A program made the position numbers and the translations under genes. From positions 35,313,072-35,377,071 of the forward strand of contig CM055828.1 in NCBI GenBank assembly GCA_029582265.1: a stretch of 64,000 nucleotides of DNA. Direction: 5' to 3'. The notes under the pieces were generated by a model. It saw only the letters and a list, made by a program, of their open reading frames with translations. It did not search any database and was not told the DNA's origin. Shown piece after piece: positions 1-11,290 of the stretch; the first letter of the stretch is position 1, and every line of letters begins with the position of its first letter. Source of the stretch: Zoroaster sp. YZ-2022 (taxonomy: Eukaryota > Echinodermata > Asteroidea > Forcipulatida > Zoroasteridae).

Positions 1-602
1 GCAATTTTTTTTCAGAGGACTGGGTGTTTTGATGATTGGCTGGACAGGGTGCCGCCTCATCACCTGAAGTGTTGCGGCCCTGCAAATTTTACCTGGCGGA
101 GCACGGGCTCTTAAACTGCAAGGGAAACGGACCGGCTTGCAGGAACACATGCGGCGCTCTATGTCTGGAGGATCACCAGCACCCACCCCCTCTTTTTTCT
201 AGATCGTGCTATAGTAACCTGGGTTTGATTTTTTGGGTTTGGGTTAATCTCCTTTCAGTTTTTTATAATTCTCCAACCTATTTTCTTGTTTTGTACCGGT
301 CCATCAAGATTTCTTCTAAGTAGGCTACAGAGTCCGTTTTGTTACGTCATAATCTCAAAAAGCAGTCTCATATCATTCGCATCTCTGCGCGCATGCGCTG
401 TTCAAACCGTACAGCAACTGGCACAAAGGGCACATAGATTGCCAGAAGTGCCATTAACAACAACAACATCACCGTTCTATCGGCCTTTGGTACAGTCGTC
501 AACATTCAGCGCCAAGTACACGACTTCAACACAGCAATAGAAACAGGGGTAAGAAGCCTACTAATAAAGAACTTAAAGAAATCCATCCCAAGTTACATCA
601 AA

Positions 603-1465
603 GTTGGCGGTTTCTCTCTCCCTATCAAGTATAAGGGGCAACCCAAAACTTGTAAAATTTGTCACCAAACGGGACACTTCGCTAGAAATTGTGAATTGAG
701 AGGTCGATGCTTCATTTGCGGCAGTCGAGACCATAGAGCAGAAGAACACAGGGAACAAGGAGATCAGCGGGACGAAATTGTTTCGGACAATGAGGCCGAC
801 GGTCACGACTCGGACGGTCATGACTCGGGCGGTCATGACTCGGGCGGTCATGACTCTGACGGTCATGAGTTTGATGACCAAGAGTCCGACGATCAAGAGA
901 ACAATGATCAGGAAGCCCGCATAGATTGCGACAAAAACGGCGTTTCAGATTATACGATTTGGACAAAACGCCAATCGCAAGAGAGATTAATCCGGATCAA
1001 GGAAAACCCCCAAAAGATAATGTCAAGAAAAGAGACACTACTAAACAACAGAAAGACAGTAAAATTTCACCAGGCATCCAATCATCTCGTCCACAGCAGC
1101 CGATGAATCTAGTAATGAATGAGAAAACCCCACAGGAAAGGAGCGCAGACAAAAGGAAAGAAACCGTCATTCCTAAGAGCAATACTTCAAAGAATTCCAC
1201 TCAGGAAGATCACAGAATGAAAACGAAAAAGAGCGACGCATTGACAGACCAAGGACAACAATCTGATAAAGAACCCAACAAACCAAAAAAAACATGGGCA
1301 AGTATGGTTGCAGAGAAATCTGAAGTAGCACAATCAAGGTTAAAGGAATCACCAAGAGTCGACGAATACCAGATGGAAGACGAAGATGCAGAAGAAACTC
1401 CAATAGACGACGGGTATACCCTATATACCCGGAAAGGTGTACCAAGGTACAGGAAAAAAAGATGA
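603..1465 (+). pseudogene. ORF1-like protein with CCHC zinc knuckle (frameshifted)
   Basis: Two adjacent knuckles are visible. The first, at 651-692, is a canonical CCHC (CKICHQTGHFARNC). The second, at 708-749, keeps C-x2-C-x4-H but ends in His (CFICGSRDHRAEEH). A low-complexity acidic stretch follows, built of GHDSD/GHDSG pentads from a 15-base tandem repeat (about 797-870). A charged Lys/Ser-rich tail continues in another frame and stops at 1465 after an RYRKKR end. Such knuckles bind nucleic acid in retroelement ORF1/Gag proteins. The change of frame near 960-1000 shows decay. The start is not determinable. Confidence 0.65.
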
Positions 1466-2200
1466 AGTGGCGTATCATCTCAACCACAGAGATCCACACC
1501 GTATACCAAAGGAAGAGGACGTGGAAGGAGAGGTACAAGTACTGAATAGAGACCCTAATATGTTTATTGTTATGCTTAGAGAAAATACCCTTTTGTCATT
1601 CGATGTATATTTTATTTTTAAACATAATATTGATGGCTGTAACCATTGCAACTTTAAATGTTAACGGTCTCAGAAATGACCAGAAAAGAGATATGGTTTT
1701 TAATTATCTTATAAGGAAAAAAATATCCATTGTCTGTCTGCAGGAAACTCAGTGTACAATCTGATGAAAATATTTGGCGCAAGCAATGGGGGGTAATATT
1801 ATCTTTAGCCATGGGGAAAGTAATAGCAGAGGGGTTGCTCTTTTAACTTCCTTCAAAAGCGGATTTGATATTGTTAATCATCAAAGGGACAATAAAGGGA
1901 GATGGGTTAAAGCTGAAATACAGATGAAAGAAAAAAATATTACTGTGTTTTCCGTCTATGCACCTAACATACTTACCGAAAGGAAAATCTTCCTTAAAGA
2001 TTTTGAATTTTTTTTAACAACTAATTGTAAACACACGGATAATTACATTATAACCGGTGATTTTAATTGCCATAGCGATCATGACAAGCAAGACCAAAGT
2101 GCCAAAATATTTCATAATTTTATTGAAGCTAATGATCTTTTTGATGTGGAAAAAACGTTTTACCCTGAGCCGAGACACACATTTTATCATAAAGCCTTAA

Positions 2201-3594
2201 AGGTCCTAGGAAGAGTCAAATTGTGCTTATTTATTTTCTTTTGTTATTTTATCAATTGATATGAATAAAAAACGATTTTACGTTTAATTTATGTCTGGAT
2301 TGGGCTAATTATTTTTAATTTGATTTTTACAAAAATTGCCTCATCTAATTTCAAATGCTGCCCAACGCGCGGTGGCGCTGTTCGTGACGTAGACCTAGGA
2401 GCAATAAACCATGAATAAACTAAGCTCCAATGTTAGGCACCAATGTTGCCATTGTGTTTAGTTGCTCCATGGTTAAACCGTGGGATTATAAAAAAGGGTC
2501 ATAAACTGTGCGCAACGTACACATGTACAGTGTATGTGCACACGACTTGCAAGTTGCATAGTAAACATGACCGTATAGCACCGATAAATCTGTACTGTAG
2601 GCTCTACCGTAAAACGAAGCGCAAGGCCCCGTCGAATCAATGGCATGGATACACATGGCCAGGAGTCATTGGTGAATTGTGTAAGCCGTCGTTATGACCG
2701 TTTCAAAACATAATTCTGCACTCGATGATTTTGAAACAAGATCCAAAAATCACACACATAATTAACATTGTCAAAGAATTGTACAATGACATCTTCAGTG
2801 ACTTCACAATGAAACGACATTTTTAGCGTTAATGTGGTGTGCGAAGTGTAACAATCGACCTCTAACGTTAGTAATAAGCCTATTGCTTGTGGGTGCACAT
2901 ACACATGTAAGTTACACGGAAAACAAAGCAACTTACCCTGAGACTTTCTCGCTTCAAGAAAGCTACTCTTTTCTTTTCTGGACGTTTCTTGGCCTTCTGA
3001 CTTAAGGGAAATATTGTTGGTACTGCATCAGGGCGCAGCATGGCTTTAAATCTCATGCCAAACTGGCTCTGGAGCCCCCGGTCAAAATATGTTGGCTCAA
3101 AGTGAGCGCTACATATCATAGAGTGCTCCGTTGGTCCTGACCATTTCGCCCTGGTCAGCTTCACACTCGCCGTCCAAATTCGCCTGTATTTAGGGTCTGG
3201 TGGAAATCGCCGTGAAGGCTGACACCTTCCTTTGTGGTGTTGCTACACCCAGCAACAACACACCTACAAGGCATTTCCCAAAAATGTGGGATATCTACTA
3301 AATTTAGCTGAAAAGAAGATCTAATATGACACATCAACTTCAGTGGTTTTGAGTACGACTTGACTGAAACTTCATCGCAGGCAGTGCTGGACCTTCCTAG
3401 GTCTACGTCACGGATTTGCGGATTATAATATGATAATGAGGAGGTAGGGGAGGAGCGTGGCGCCCCCCTAATTTCAGAATTTATTTTTTTAATGGTGCAA
3501 AGGGGCGGGGATAACATAGACAAATGACAAATATATGTTCCAATAGGTATACTTTATTGTTTTCACTGTTAAAAATTTCTATTTCCTAGGACCT
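2201..3594 (-). mobile_element. TTAA-flanked DNA transposon with THAP domain (Kolobok-like)
   Basis: The element is bounded by TTAA on both sides (2197-2200 and 3595-3598). It has matching inverted ends, AGGTCCTAGGAA on the left and its complement on the right, giving 1394 bp. It sits inside the endonuclease domain of the Tx1 element. On the minus strand it encodes a THAP-type zinc-finger fragment. TTAA target duplications together with a THAP domain are the known signature of the Kolobok superfamily. piggyBac also uses TTAA but normally lacks THAP. No catalytic region is recognisable, so this is probably an internally deleted copy. Confidence 0.8.
2985..3277 (-). pseudogene. THAP-type zinc-finger fragment
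   Basis: The N-terminal half reads MPCRCVVAGCSN then GVSLH. After a frame change near 3165-3180 the second half reads KWSGPTEHSMICSAHFEP. Together they give the C-x2-4-C ... W ... C-x2-H spacing of a THAP C2CH finger, followed by the usual basic tail. THAP domains bind transposon ends. The frameshift makes this copy non-functional. Confidence 0.7.
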
Positions 3595-3713
3595 TTAAGA
3601 CATAACCAGTCGCATAGATTACATCTTGGCCTCTGAGAATTTGAGATGCAAAATCAAAGAAATATCTGCTGAATCCACTTTCCTTTCAGATCATAAAGCA
3701 CTTATTATGCGCC

Positions 3714-5480
3714 TTGAAAATCATTCCATTCAAACAGGGCCAGGTAGGTGGGTTTGTAGAAAAGAAATTATGTCTGAAGATAGCTGTAAAACAAGAATTG
3801 AGTGGTTTTGGCTTTTTTGGCAAAAAAAAAAATGATTATGACAATATCGCGCTGTGGTGGGATATTGGAAAGAACAGACTTAAAGAAATAATTAAAGACT
3901 ATGACATTACTAAAACATACCAAATCAATAAAGTTAAGGGCCAGATTCAAGAACGGTATGATTTTCTTTGTAACAATCCTACTTTGGATAATAAAAATGA
4001 ATTAAACGATATTGAAAGCCAACTTAAATGGTATGAGTACCAAGAATGGGAGAAGGCTAAGTTATGGCTTCATACCAAACAAAAAGTGGAAGGGGAAAAA
4101 CCCAGCAAATATTTTTTTTCAGCAGCCAAACAACACCAGAATAATGCCATCAGCTTTCTTCAAAATGACCAGGGCGATATTTTTAACAAACCTTCATCCA
4201 TGTTGAAGCATGCGCATAACTTCTACAGTGAATTGTTCACATCTAATCAAACTAACAATTTTCATATGACAAAAATTCTTAATGAGGTTGACCCAATGGA
4301 ATTAGGAAATGAAAAGGCTATAGACATGGAAAATGATCTCAGTATGAACGAACTTTTTGGTGCGCTTAAAGAAATGGCACGAGATAAAGCTCCTGGAATG
4401 GATGGCCTCACGGTTGAATTTTATTTGAAATATTGGTATATTTTTAATAATGATTTTATGGATGTGGTTAATTATTGTAAAACTAATATGCGGTTGCCCC
4501 GCTCCATGAATTTAGCTTTAGTGAGACCCATTTTTAAAAACAAAGGTGAAAGAGAGAATCTCAGAAATTGGAGGCCCATAAGTGTTCTAAATGTTGATTA
4601 TAAAATTATTGCTAAAGCCCTGAATAAGCGTTTGAGTAAAATTATGCCTCTTTTAATTAAAGAAGAACAAACATGCGGAGTTCAAGGAAGGAATATCCAA
4701 ATGAGTTTAATGACCATTAGAGACACCATTGATTATATTAATTTAAATAACGGTAAAGCTGCTATTGTTAATATCGATCAGGAAAAGGCTTTTGACAGAA
4801 TAGAATGGAGATATATGTATGCAATGATGGAGAGGATGGGGATCCCTGCCAATTTTATCGATTGGATCAAAATGTTGTATAGTAATCCTTTAGCGACGGT
4901 TAACATAAACAATTTTTTTACGGAGCTCATTAAGATCACCAGAGGGATTCGTCAAGGATGTCCACTTTCTCCATCATTGTATACAATATGTGCTGAAGGT
5001 TTAGCTAACCTTATACGTAACAATAATTGTATTAAAGGTGTTCAATTGCCGATGCATAATGCATCTGTTAAGATCATCCAACATGCGGATGACATTAGTA
5101 TGTTTATCACCGATCCTAATGATTTTCATGAACTAAATAAAATTGTATACACTTACAGTGAAGGGTCAGGATCCAAAATTAATAAAAGTAAAACTCAAGG
5201 GCTCTGGTTAGGGATGTGGAAAAATAAGGTTGATAACCCGGGTAATTTTATTTGGTCTAGACACAAATTGAAAATTTTGGGTGTATTCTTTGGAAACGAG
5301 GTTGATCCTGAAGAAAATTGAGATGGGAGGTTTAATAAAATCAAAAATGTGCTTAATAGATGGAAAGGTCGATCCTTAACAATGAAAGGCCGTGCCATTG
5401 TTGTAAATTCTTTAGTTGGAAGTATGTTATCATATTATGGCTCGGTAATATCATGCCCAGAACACTTGAGAAAAAAAACT
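3714..5480 (+). pseudogene. Reverse transcriptase of Tx1/L1 element
   Basis: A continuous frame runs from 3714 to a TGA at 5319-5321 and then stays open in the same frame to about 5480 (DGRFNKIKNVLNRWKG...). Ordered RT motifs are KAPGMDGL, RPISVLN, FDRIEW, QGCPLSPSL and the catalytic HADDISMF (A-D-D). The TGA follows ...DPEEN where relatives usually have Trp, so it is probably one TGG-to-TGA change. The protein would copy the element RNA at the nicked target. This is one of the better preserved RT frames in the window, but the upstream endonuclease is broken. Confidence 0.9.
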
Positions 5481-5482
5481 TA

Positions 5483-7125
5483 ACGACTAGTAAGCAAAAA
5501 CAACAGACCAACAAAATTTAGATATGAGGATAATGTGAACGCAATGGAAGAAAAGATATATTTGGGAGAGGAAGCTAAGATGCATAATGAGAGATAAGGA
5601 CTCGTTTGTATTTAAGCTTGAAAAGACACACGGACCGCTGAGATCTGATACTTTCATCTATGGCATTCCACACATGAGGGCCAAGGAAGCGAATGGTGTT
5701 CATAGAATAAGAGGTGCGAGTGAATGGAACAAACAGATTGGTACAGGATCTTGTGGAGTGGCTATGGGTGTCTCGAACTGAGGTAAAGAATGAAGAAAAA
5801 ACTTGGGGAAGAAGATAGTGAGTGAACTTATACATAAAAATCCCAGTATGGAGTTTATTAATGTCGGCGATAGTGAGAGTGTGCAGTTGTGCGAAAAGAG
5901 GTGCTGAATGCTCTCTGGGGGAAGAGAAAGTACAGATACGAATAACCCTTTTTTGTGAAACGAATAACGGAGTACATCTTCGTATTACTCACAGAAGCCC
6001 AAACAATGTTACAGTAATTTAAATAAGGATAGATGAGGGTGTTATAAAGAAGAACAAGCGATGAAGCAGGGAGGAAATGGCGGATCTTAGAAATGGCACC
6101 AGAATTACGACAAATAACCTTATTAACAGAAGAGATGTTCCGACCAGGAAAGTTTATGGTCGATGATGATACCAAGAAATTTTGCCGAGAAGACTCTTGT
6201 TATAGAAATACCATCAATGATCACCGGCGGCAAATCGATGTCTTCAGGACGATAAGACTTGGAGAAAAAGATAAAATTAGTTTTGGCATGGTTAATGGAA
6301 AGTTTGTTTGCCTTAAACCATGAAGATACCTGAGCAAGTTCAATGTTGAGTGTGTTGATCAAGGAGGTGAGCTGAGGACTAGAGTAGAAAATAGTTGTAT
6401 CATCAGCAAACAAAGTAAAAGATAAAATGGGGGAGGAGTAATGGAGGTCATTAATATATAGGAGAAAGAGGAGTGGGCCAAGAATTGAACCCTGAGGAAC
6501 TTCATGCTTAATGTTTAAACGATCTGAGTCGCAACCCTTGATTGAAGTAAACTGGTATCTATTGTTAAGGTAGTCAGCAAACCATTGCAGCGCGACTCCC
6601 CTGATTCCAAAATGTTCAAGTTTAGAAAGAAGAATAGAGTGAACAATGGTATCAAAGGCTTTAGAAAGGTCAATGAAAACACCGGCAGCACATATTTTAT
6701 TGTTCAATGACTGGGTGACACTATCAACAAGTTCGATGAGGGCCAAGTCAGTGGAATGTTTAGATCTAAAGCCAAATTGGTGAATCTGCAGGAATTTCAT
6801 GATATTGGATATCTCCATATAGAAAATTCAAGAGTCAAGTCATCCGTGTGTGAAGGCAACAAGACTTATCAAGCTTTAGCAGAGACCTGCTCACCCTAAA
6901 CAATTTCCGCTGATCATGGCTGTTTTCATTAATCAGGTTAGAATAATAATAATCCCGACGTGCCCTATTCATCAAGAAGATAACATTATTTCTATTCAAC
7001 TTAAACAAGTCAAAATCGTGCTTAAGCCCAGTTGCTCTCCATCTGCGTTCAAATTTCCTACGCAACTTTTTTGCCGTTCTGATCTCATCGTTAAACCATG
7101 GAACACAATACCATGGAACACAATA
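5483..7125 (-). mobile_element. CR1-type non-LTR retrotransposon fragment
   Basis: On the minus strand the post-endonuclease linker (PWFNDEIRTAKK, then RRKFERRW..., 7110-6835) leads to the RT palm ([35 protein letters not shown]; 6788-6123). C-terminal blocks follow (LIYPYLNYCNIVW, 6060-6000; HSHSTRS and GPHVWNAI, 5760-5650). Stops and frame changes interrupt it after 6123. About 150 codons are missing between the linker and the RT, and the gap is bridged by a 39-base foreign filler. The linker resembles that of the 20.6-kb element, so the two probably belong to related families. Confidence 0.8.
6789..6827 (+). repeat. 39-base filler identical to a segment of the 7.8-11.3 kb element
   Basis: Bases 6789-6827 are identical to 10135-10173. 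The latter codes LQEFHDIGYLHIEN in the RT tail of the neighbouring element. At 6789 it lies in the antisense direction relative to its host element and replaces missing RT sequence. This looks like template switching or filler DNA at a repair junction. Confidence 0.85.
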
Positions 7126-7289
7126 TTAAACTTTGATTGAGTGTAATTCGATATCTGATGACCTCACTGTGACGTCACAACTTAAGATACAACTACATGT
7201 TAAGGTCTAACTATGTGTGAAGTTTTAATGTTCTGTGAACTCTGCAACTATGATTTTTGCTCTGGATATTCAACGAGAAGAAGGAGAAG

Positions 7290-7530
7290 AAAAAGTATTT
7301 TAAAAAACGAACAATATCAAGAGGTGTTCGCGCTGTGGCTCGAACACCTAAAAAAAAACTTTAAAAAACGAACAATATCAAGAGGTGTTCGCGCTGTGGC
7401 TCGAACACCTAAAAAGCAACAACAAAAAAACAATAACAAGAGGTGTTCGCGCTGTCGCCCGAACACCTAAAACAAAAAAAACGAACAATAACAAGAGGTG
7501 TTCGCGCTGTGGCTCGAACACCTAAACAAT
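7290..7530 (+). repeat. Tandem array of four hairpin-forming ~58-bp units
   Basis: Four copies of a 29-base imperfect palindrome start at 7321, 7382, 7440 and 7495. Each has arms AGGTGTTCG and CGAACACCT around a 10-base loop (CGCTGTGGCT in three copies). The copies are separated by A-rich spacers containing AAACGAACAATA. The third copy carries two loop or arm changes. No coding role is evident. Confidence 0.85.
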
Positions 7531-7829
7531 TTGGCCTTATCATTGAATAATTAATGAGGCAAATGCATTATAAATTTTTTTGGACCAAAACATTTTATGG
7601 CTCTGGAATTTACAACGAAATATGATAGGACAGCCTATGCTTTATAAATATAAATACATCAAGTACACTGTAAGTGGATTGCAGTCAATACATTTGTTGA
7701 CTGAGTCATTCGTCACCCTTTTCTCTGTTGACCGACCTGTCCATTGAACTAACCATAATTTTTTGTATTTGCTTCAGGACCACAGAAATAGAGACGTAAA
7801 TGCCATGGAGATACTAAAATATGCAATCT
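7531..7829. other. Unassigned AT-rich sequence
   Basis: No gene, repeat unit or element end is recognised between the hairpin array and the start of readable endonuclease sequence. Part may be the 5' region of the following retrotransposon. Confidence 0.4.
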
Positions 7830-7866
7830 ATCTTTCAATCGTAGACAGGATCTGGAAACTGCTGAC

Positions 7867-10482
7867 ATGGAAACAGCGTGGGTAGAGATCTTTCTTCCCA
7901 AAACCAGACCATTTCTTGTTGGAGTATTTTACAGGCCACCCAAGTGCTCAAGTTTTCTGAACAACTTTGAAGTGACATTATCTAATTTAAGTCTGGAACA
8001 GGAAAAGTACATTTTAGGTGATTTTAACATTTGTACAATCAGTAAGTCTTCATCTCTATTTAGATCTTACAGAAATGTTCTAAACATGTTCAATCTGAAG
8101 CAATTAATTTCAAACCCGACAAAGGTAACAAATAATTCTTCGTCAAGTTTAGATCACATTATCTGCAATACTCAAGAAAAGATCTGTCAATCAGGTACAA
8201 TTCCAGTTGGTATATCTGATCACTGTGTTATTTTTTGTACTCGAAAGATCAATAATAGAGTTAAATTGGACAAATGTAAACATGTCAAAATTAGATCCAT
8301 GAGGAATTACAACAAGGAAATTTACCAAAATATGTTGAGGGAAATAGACTGGTCAGATGTCACTCTTTGCAATGATGTAAACAATGCTTGGTTATTACTG
8401 AAGCAGAAAATTACTTAAATAATTGATTCTATAGCCCCGATGAAATCTATCAGAATTAAAGTCAATACTGAGCCTTGGATGACCGGTGAGATTTTAGAAA
8501 TGATAAACACTAGAGATAATTTGTACTGTCAATTCAAAAAAGACAAAAACAATGTTGCTTTATACAAAATGTTTTGTTCAGCAAGAAACAAAGTTCAAAG
8601 GTCGATTAAACAATCTCAATCTAATTTTTTTTGCACAAACATAGAGGAAAATAAGAATAATGCTAAGAAGTTATGGTCTCATCTAAAATCCTTAGGTTAC
8701 AGTAACAAAAGCAAAAAATCTAGTAACATTGTCTTAAAAGTTGATGGTGATGTGTGTGTTTTGATCCTTTAAAAGTCGCGTCACACATCAACACTTTTTT
8801 TGTTACAGTGGCAAATAAGTTGACTAATTCACTTCCAATTGTCACTTCACTTTTTGGTGTTGATTTAGATAATTTGAAACATTACTATGATGCTAAAGGG
8901 GTTCAAAAGGGTTCTATGAAATTACAACCGGTTACGAACGAATTTATTTTTAAAGAACTTGGTCAGCTCAATCAAAATAAAAGTACTGGTTTAGATGGTA
9001 TCTCACCTAGATTTTTGAAGGATGGCGCAGAAATTTTAAAAGTTCCGATTGGGCACATTGTGAATTTGTCATTAAACACCAACATTTTTCCGGATGATAT
9101 GAAACAAGCCAAAATAACTCCTCTTCACAAGAAAAAATCCAGAATGGAAGTCGGGAATTATAGACCAGTGAGTGTTCTCTCTGCCTTGTCAAAATTTTTG
9201 GAGAAGGCCGTTTTCATTCAGGTGGAGAGCTACCTGGCCGAAAACAATCTAATTTACGAATTTCAATCTGGCTTTAGACAAAAAAATTCTACCAACTCAT
9301 GTCTAGTCCATCTCAATGATTTTATCAGAACACAAACTGCTAAAGGTAATTACGTTGGGATGGTTTCACTTGATGTCCAAAAGGCCTTTGACTGTGTTAA
9401 CCATTCTATTTTATGCAGCAAACTTGAATTTTTGGGCATTGATGATAGATGGTTCAAATCCTACCTATGTAACAGAAGACAAGTTGTGTGCATTAACGGT
9501 GTTACTTCACCTGAACTTATTAATGAGAACGGCGTGCCCCAGGGAAGCCTGCTCGGCCCCCTTCTGTATCTTTGTTATTGTAACGATATGGAGATGTGTG
9601 TGGACTCTAAACTCATATTATATACAGATGATAGCATCATACTGGTGGCAGGTAAAGATCCAGATACAATAGCCAGAAAACTTTCTGGCGAAATAGAATC
9701 ATAATAGATGGCTGATTGAAAACAAACTTTCATTACATATGGGTAAATGTGAATGTATGTTGTTCGGTTCTAAACGTAAATGTAAAAGAATCCGTAATTT
9801 CTCTATAGAATGTAATGGTCAGGTTATTTCATCTCAGAAATGTGTTAAGTATCTTGGCATTGAGTTGGATCAAAACTTGTCAGGTATGAATACGGTTGAT
9901 GATATTTAAAAAAAATCTAACAATAAATTGAAATTCCTGTATAGACACGCACATTTCCTTAACAAAACTACCAGACAGATTTTGTGCTCCACGCTTATAC
10001 AAAGTTATATTGACTATGCCTGCATGTCCTGGTTTTATGGAATCAGCTCCACTCTCAAAAGTAAACTTCAAATTCTTCAAAACAAAATGGTTCTGTTTAT
10101 TTATAATGTTGGTCCAAGATATCACCTTAATTTACAGGAATTTCATGATATTGGATATCTCCATATAGAAAATAGGGTGTCTCAACTAGCCCTCAACATT
10201 GCTCATGGTATTTTTTATGGGAAATGCCCGTCATATCTTAATCAGTTTTTCGTCAAGGTTAGGGACGCCCACCACTACAACACGAGATCTAGAAATTATA
10301 ATTTTGTGGTTCCCTCAATTAACAATATTAAAAGTTCTTTAAAAAAAAATGTAATTAGAGAATGGAATAATTTGCCAAATGTTGTCAAATCTATTGAGAA
10401 TAAACTGGGATTCAAAAGGGAACTTAAGAAATTTCTGCTGGACAGAGAAATTGTTAGGGAAAGGGATTTTATTCTTCGCTAG
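7867..10482 (+). pseudogene. APE-RT polyprotein of CR1-type element
   Basis: The endonuclease half shows VGVFYRPP, LGDFNI, LDHIICN and GISDHCVIF. The RT shows KSTGLDGI, NYRPVSVLS, FGFR-like FQSGFRQKNST, KAFDCVNH and PQGSLLGPLL, with the catalytic box written YTDD instead of the usual YADD/FADD. The tail has LIQSYIDYA, a HHYNTRSR block and REWNNLP. In-frame stops occur after KQKIT (8416), near 9704 and near 9907, and a frameshift occurs near 8760. The Thr in the catalytic box would be expected to harm activity. Confidence 0.85.
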
Positions 10483-10726
10483 TTAGCACATTTGCCAAAT
10501 TCATAATTCAACTTAGCCTCTTCCAAAATGTTTTAATGGTGGGGGGGGGGGGTTGATTTTCACTGCCCTTCGGCTTCTTTTTGTTTTTGCCTTGCGGATT
10601 GTGTCTGGGTTTGTTAGCATTAATTTCCTGGAGGTATAAGATGAGATGCTGTTCTCGTGGGGGGGGGGGGAGGGGCATAGGATCAGTAGGGGACAGGTGC
10701 CCTTTTTATGCATGTTTTTCATCTTT

Positions 10727-11040
10727 TAATATTTTAATTTAGATGGTATAGGGTGTAAGTTCCATGTGGGTCCCCGCTTTGCCCAGATTTTTTGTTCTCA
10801 AGTCCATAGAGAGAATTGTGGCAAAATTGGAGCCAACAGGGACATGTCGTTTAATTTACATGTTCATTGTTAAGTTTGATAAATTATTTTAATTTAGATG
10901 GTTAGAAGGGTACATGTTTCATGTGGGTTCCCGGTTTGCCACAGACTTTTTGTTCTCATGTCCGTAGAGAGAATGGTGGCAAAATTGGAGCCAGCAGGGA
11001 CATGGGTCCTTTTAATATACATGTTTTTCGTTTTATCCAC
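10727..11040 (+). repeat. 155-bp tandem duplication in retrotransposon 3' UTR
   Basis: Two diverged direct copies, anchored on TTTTAATTTAGATGGT at 10732 and 10887. Both continue through CATGTGGGT, TTTTTGTTCTCA and GGCAAAATTGGAGCCA. The period is 155 bases. Divergence of roughly 15-20% by eye suggests the duplication predates insertion. Confidence 0.8.
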
Positions 11041-11290
11041 TATGTGTTTAAATCGTTCTTTGTGTCTTTATATGTCTTCTGTTCCTTATTGTGATGTAAT
11101 GTGTGGTTGGTTTTGTCTTTTGTGCTTAAAGGACCCCATTGGAAATAAGTCGCAAGACTTTTATGGGCTATCCTGATATTACCGCCTTCATGTGCAATTT
11201 AAATTTATTTATGTTTTTATTTGCTTATTTATTGTGGGTTTTTGTAATTTATTTTGAATGGTGATATCAAATAAAACATAAACATAAACA

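Larger units (their letters stand above)
1633..3760 (+). pseudogene. APE endonuclease domain of Tx1/L1 ORF2, split by a transposon
   Basis: The domain begins with ATLNVNGLRN at 1633 and continues through CLQETQ, a GVALL block and the GDFNCHSDHD active-site block, ending at KAL at 2196. It resumes after the inserted element at 3599 with SRIDYILAS and SDHKALIM, the C-terminal APE motifs. A TGA at 1762-1764 and a frame mismatch across the insertion site show it was already degraded or decayed afterwards. The domain nicks target DNA to prime reverse transcription in this class of element. Confidence 0.8.
1..5480 (+). mobile_element. Tx1/L1-clade non-LTR retrotransposon, decayed
   Basis: From left to right the plus strand carries a zinc-knuckle ORF1-like region, an apurinic endonuclease (APE) domain and a long reverse transcriptase, the order of an L1-type element. 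The RT reads most like the Tx1 group: its fingers region has the RPISVLNVDYKI type of motif, and its tail has the RWKGRSLTMKGRA type of motif. The APE is split by a separate TTAA-flanked transposon (2201-3594). Frameshifts near 960-1000, 1764 and 3760 and an in-frame TGA at 5319 show it is dead. The 5' end lies at or beyond the window edge. The 3' end stops near 5480, where an opposite-strand element begins. The first ~600 bases show no clear domain. Confidence 0.85.
7830..11290 (+). mobile_element. CR1-type non-LTR retrotransposon with complete 3' end
   Basis: A 5'-truncated element. A partial APE endonuclease, linker, RT and RT tail run to a stop at 10482. An ~800-base 3' UTR follows, ending in AAATAAAACATAAACATAAACAT, a short ACATAA-type tail typical of non-LTR 3' ends. 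The 3' UTR contains two poly-G runs and a 155-base tandem duplication. Several stops and frame changes (8416, 8770, 9704, 9907) show it is inactive. The next element fragment begins right after its tail. Confidence 0.85.

Noticed and set aside
5822..6323. Plus-strand open frames at 5822-6022 and 6093-6323
   Set aside because: They are antisense to the RT and RT tail of a minus-strand retrotransposon, and have no motif of their own.
7213..7470. 85-residue frame over the hairpin array
   Set aside because: The repetitive coding is forced by the tandem DNA repeat and the frame starts in unrelated sequence.
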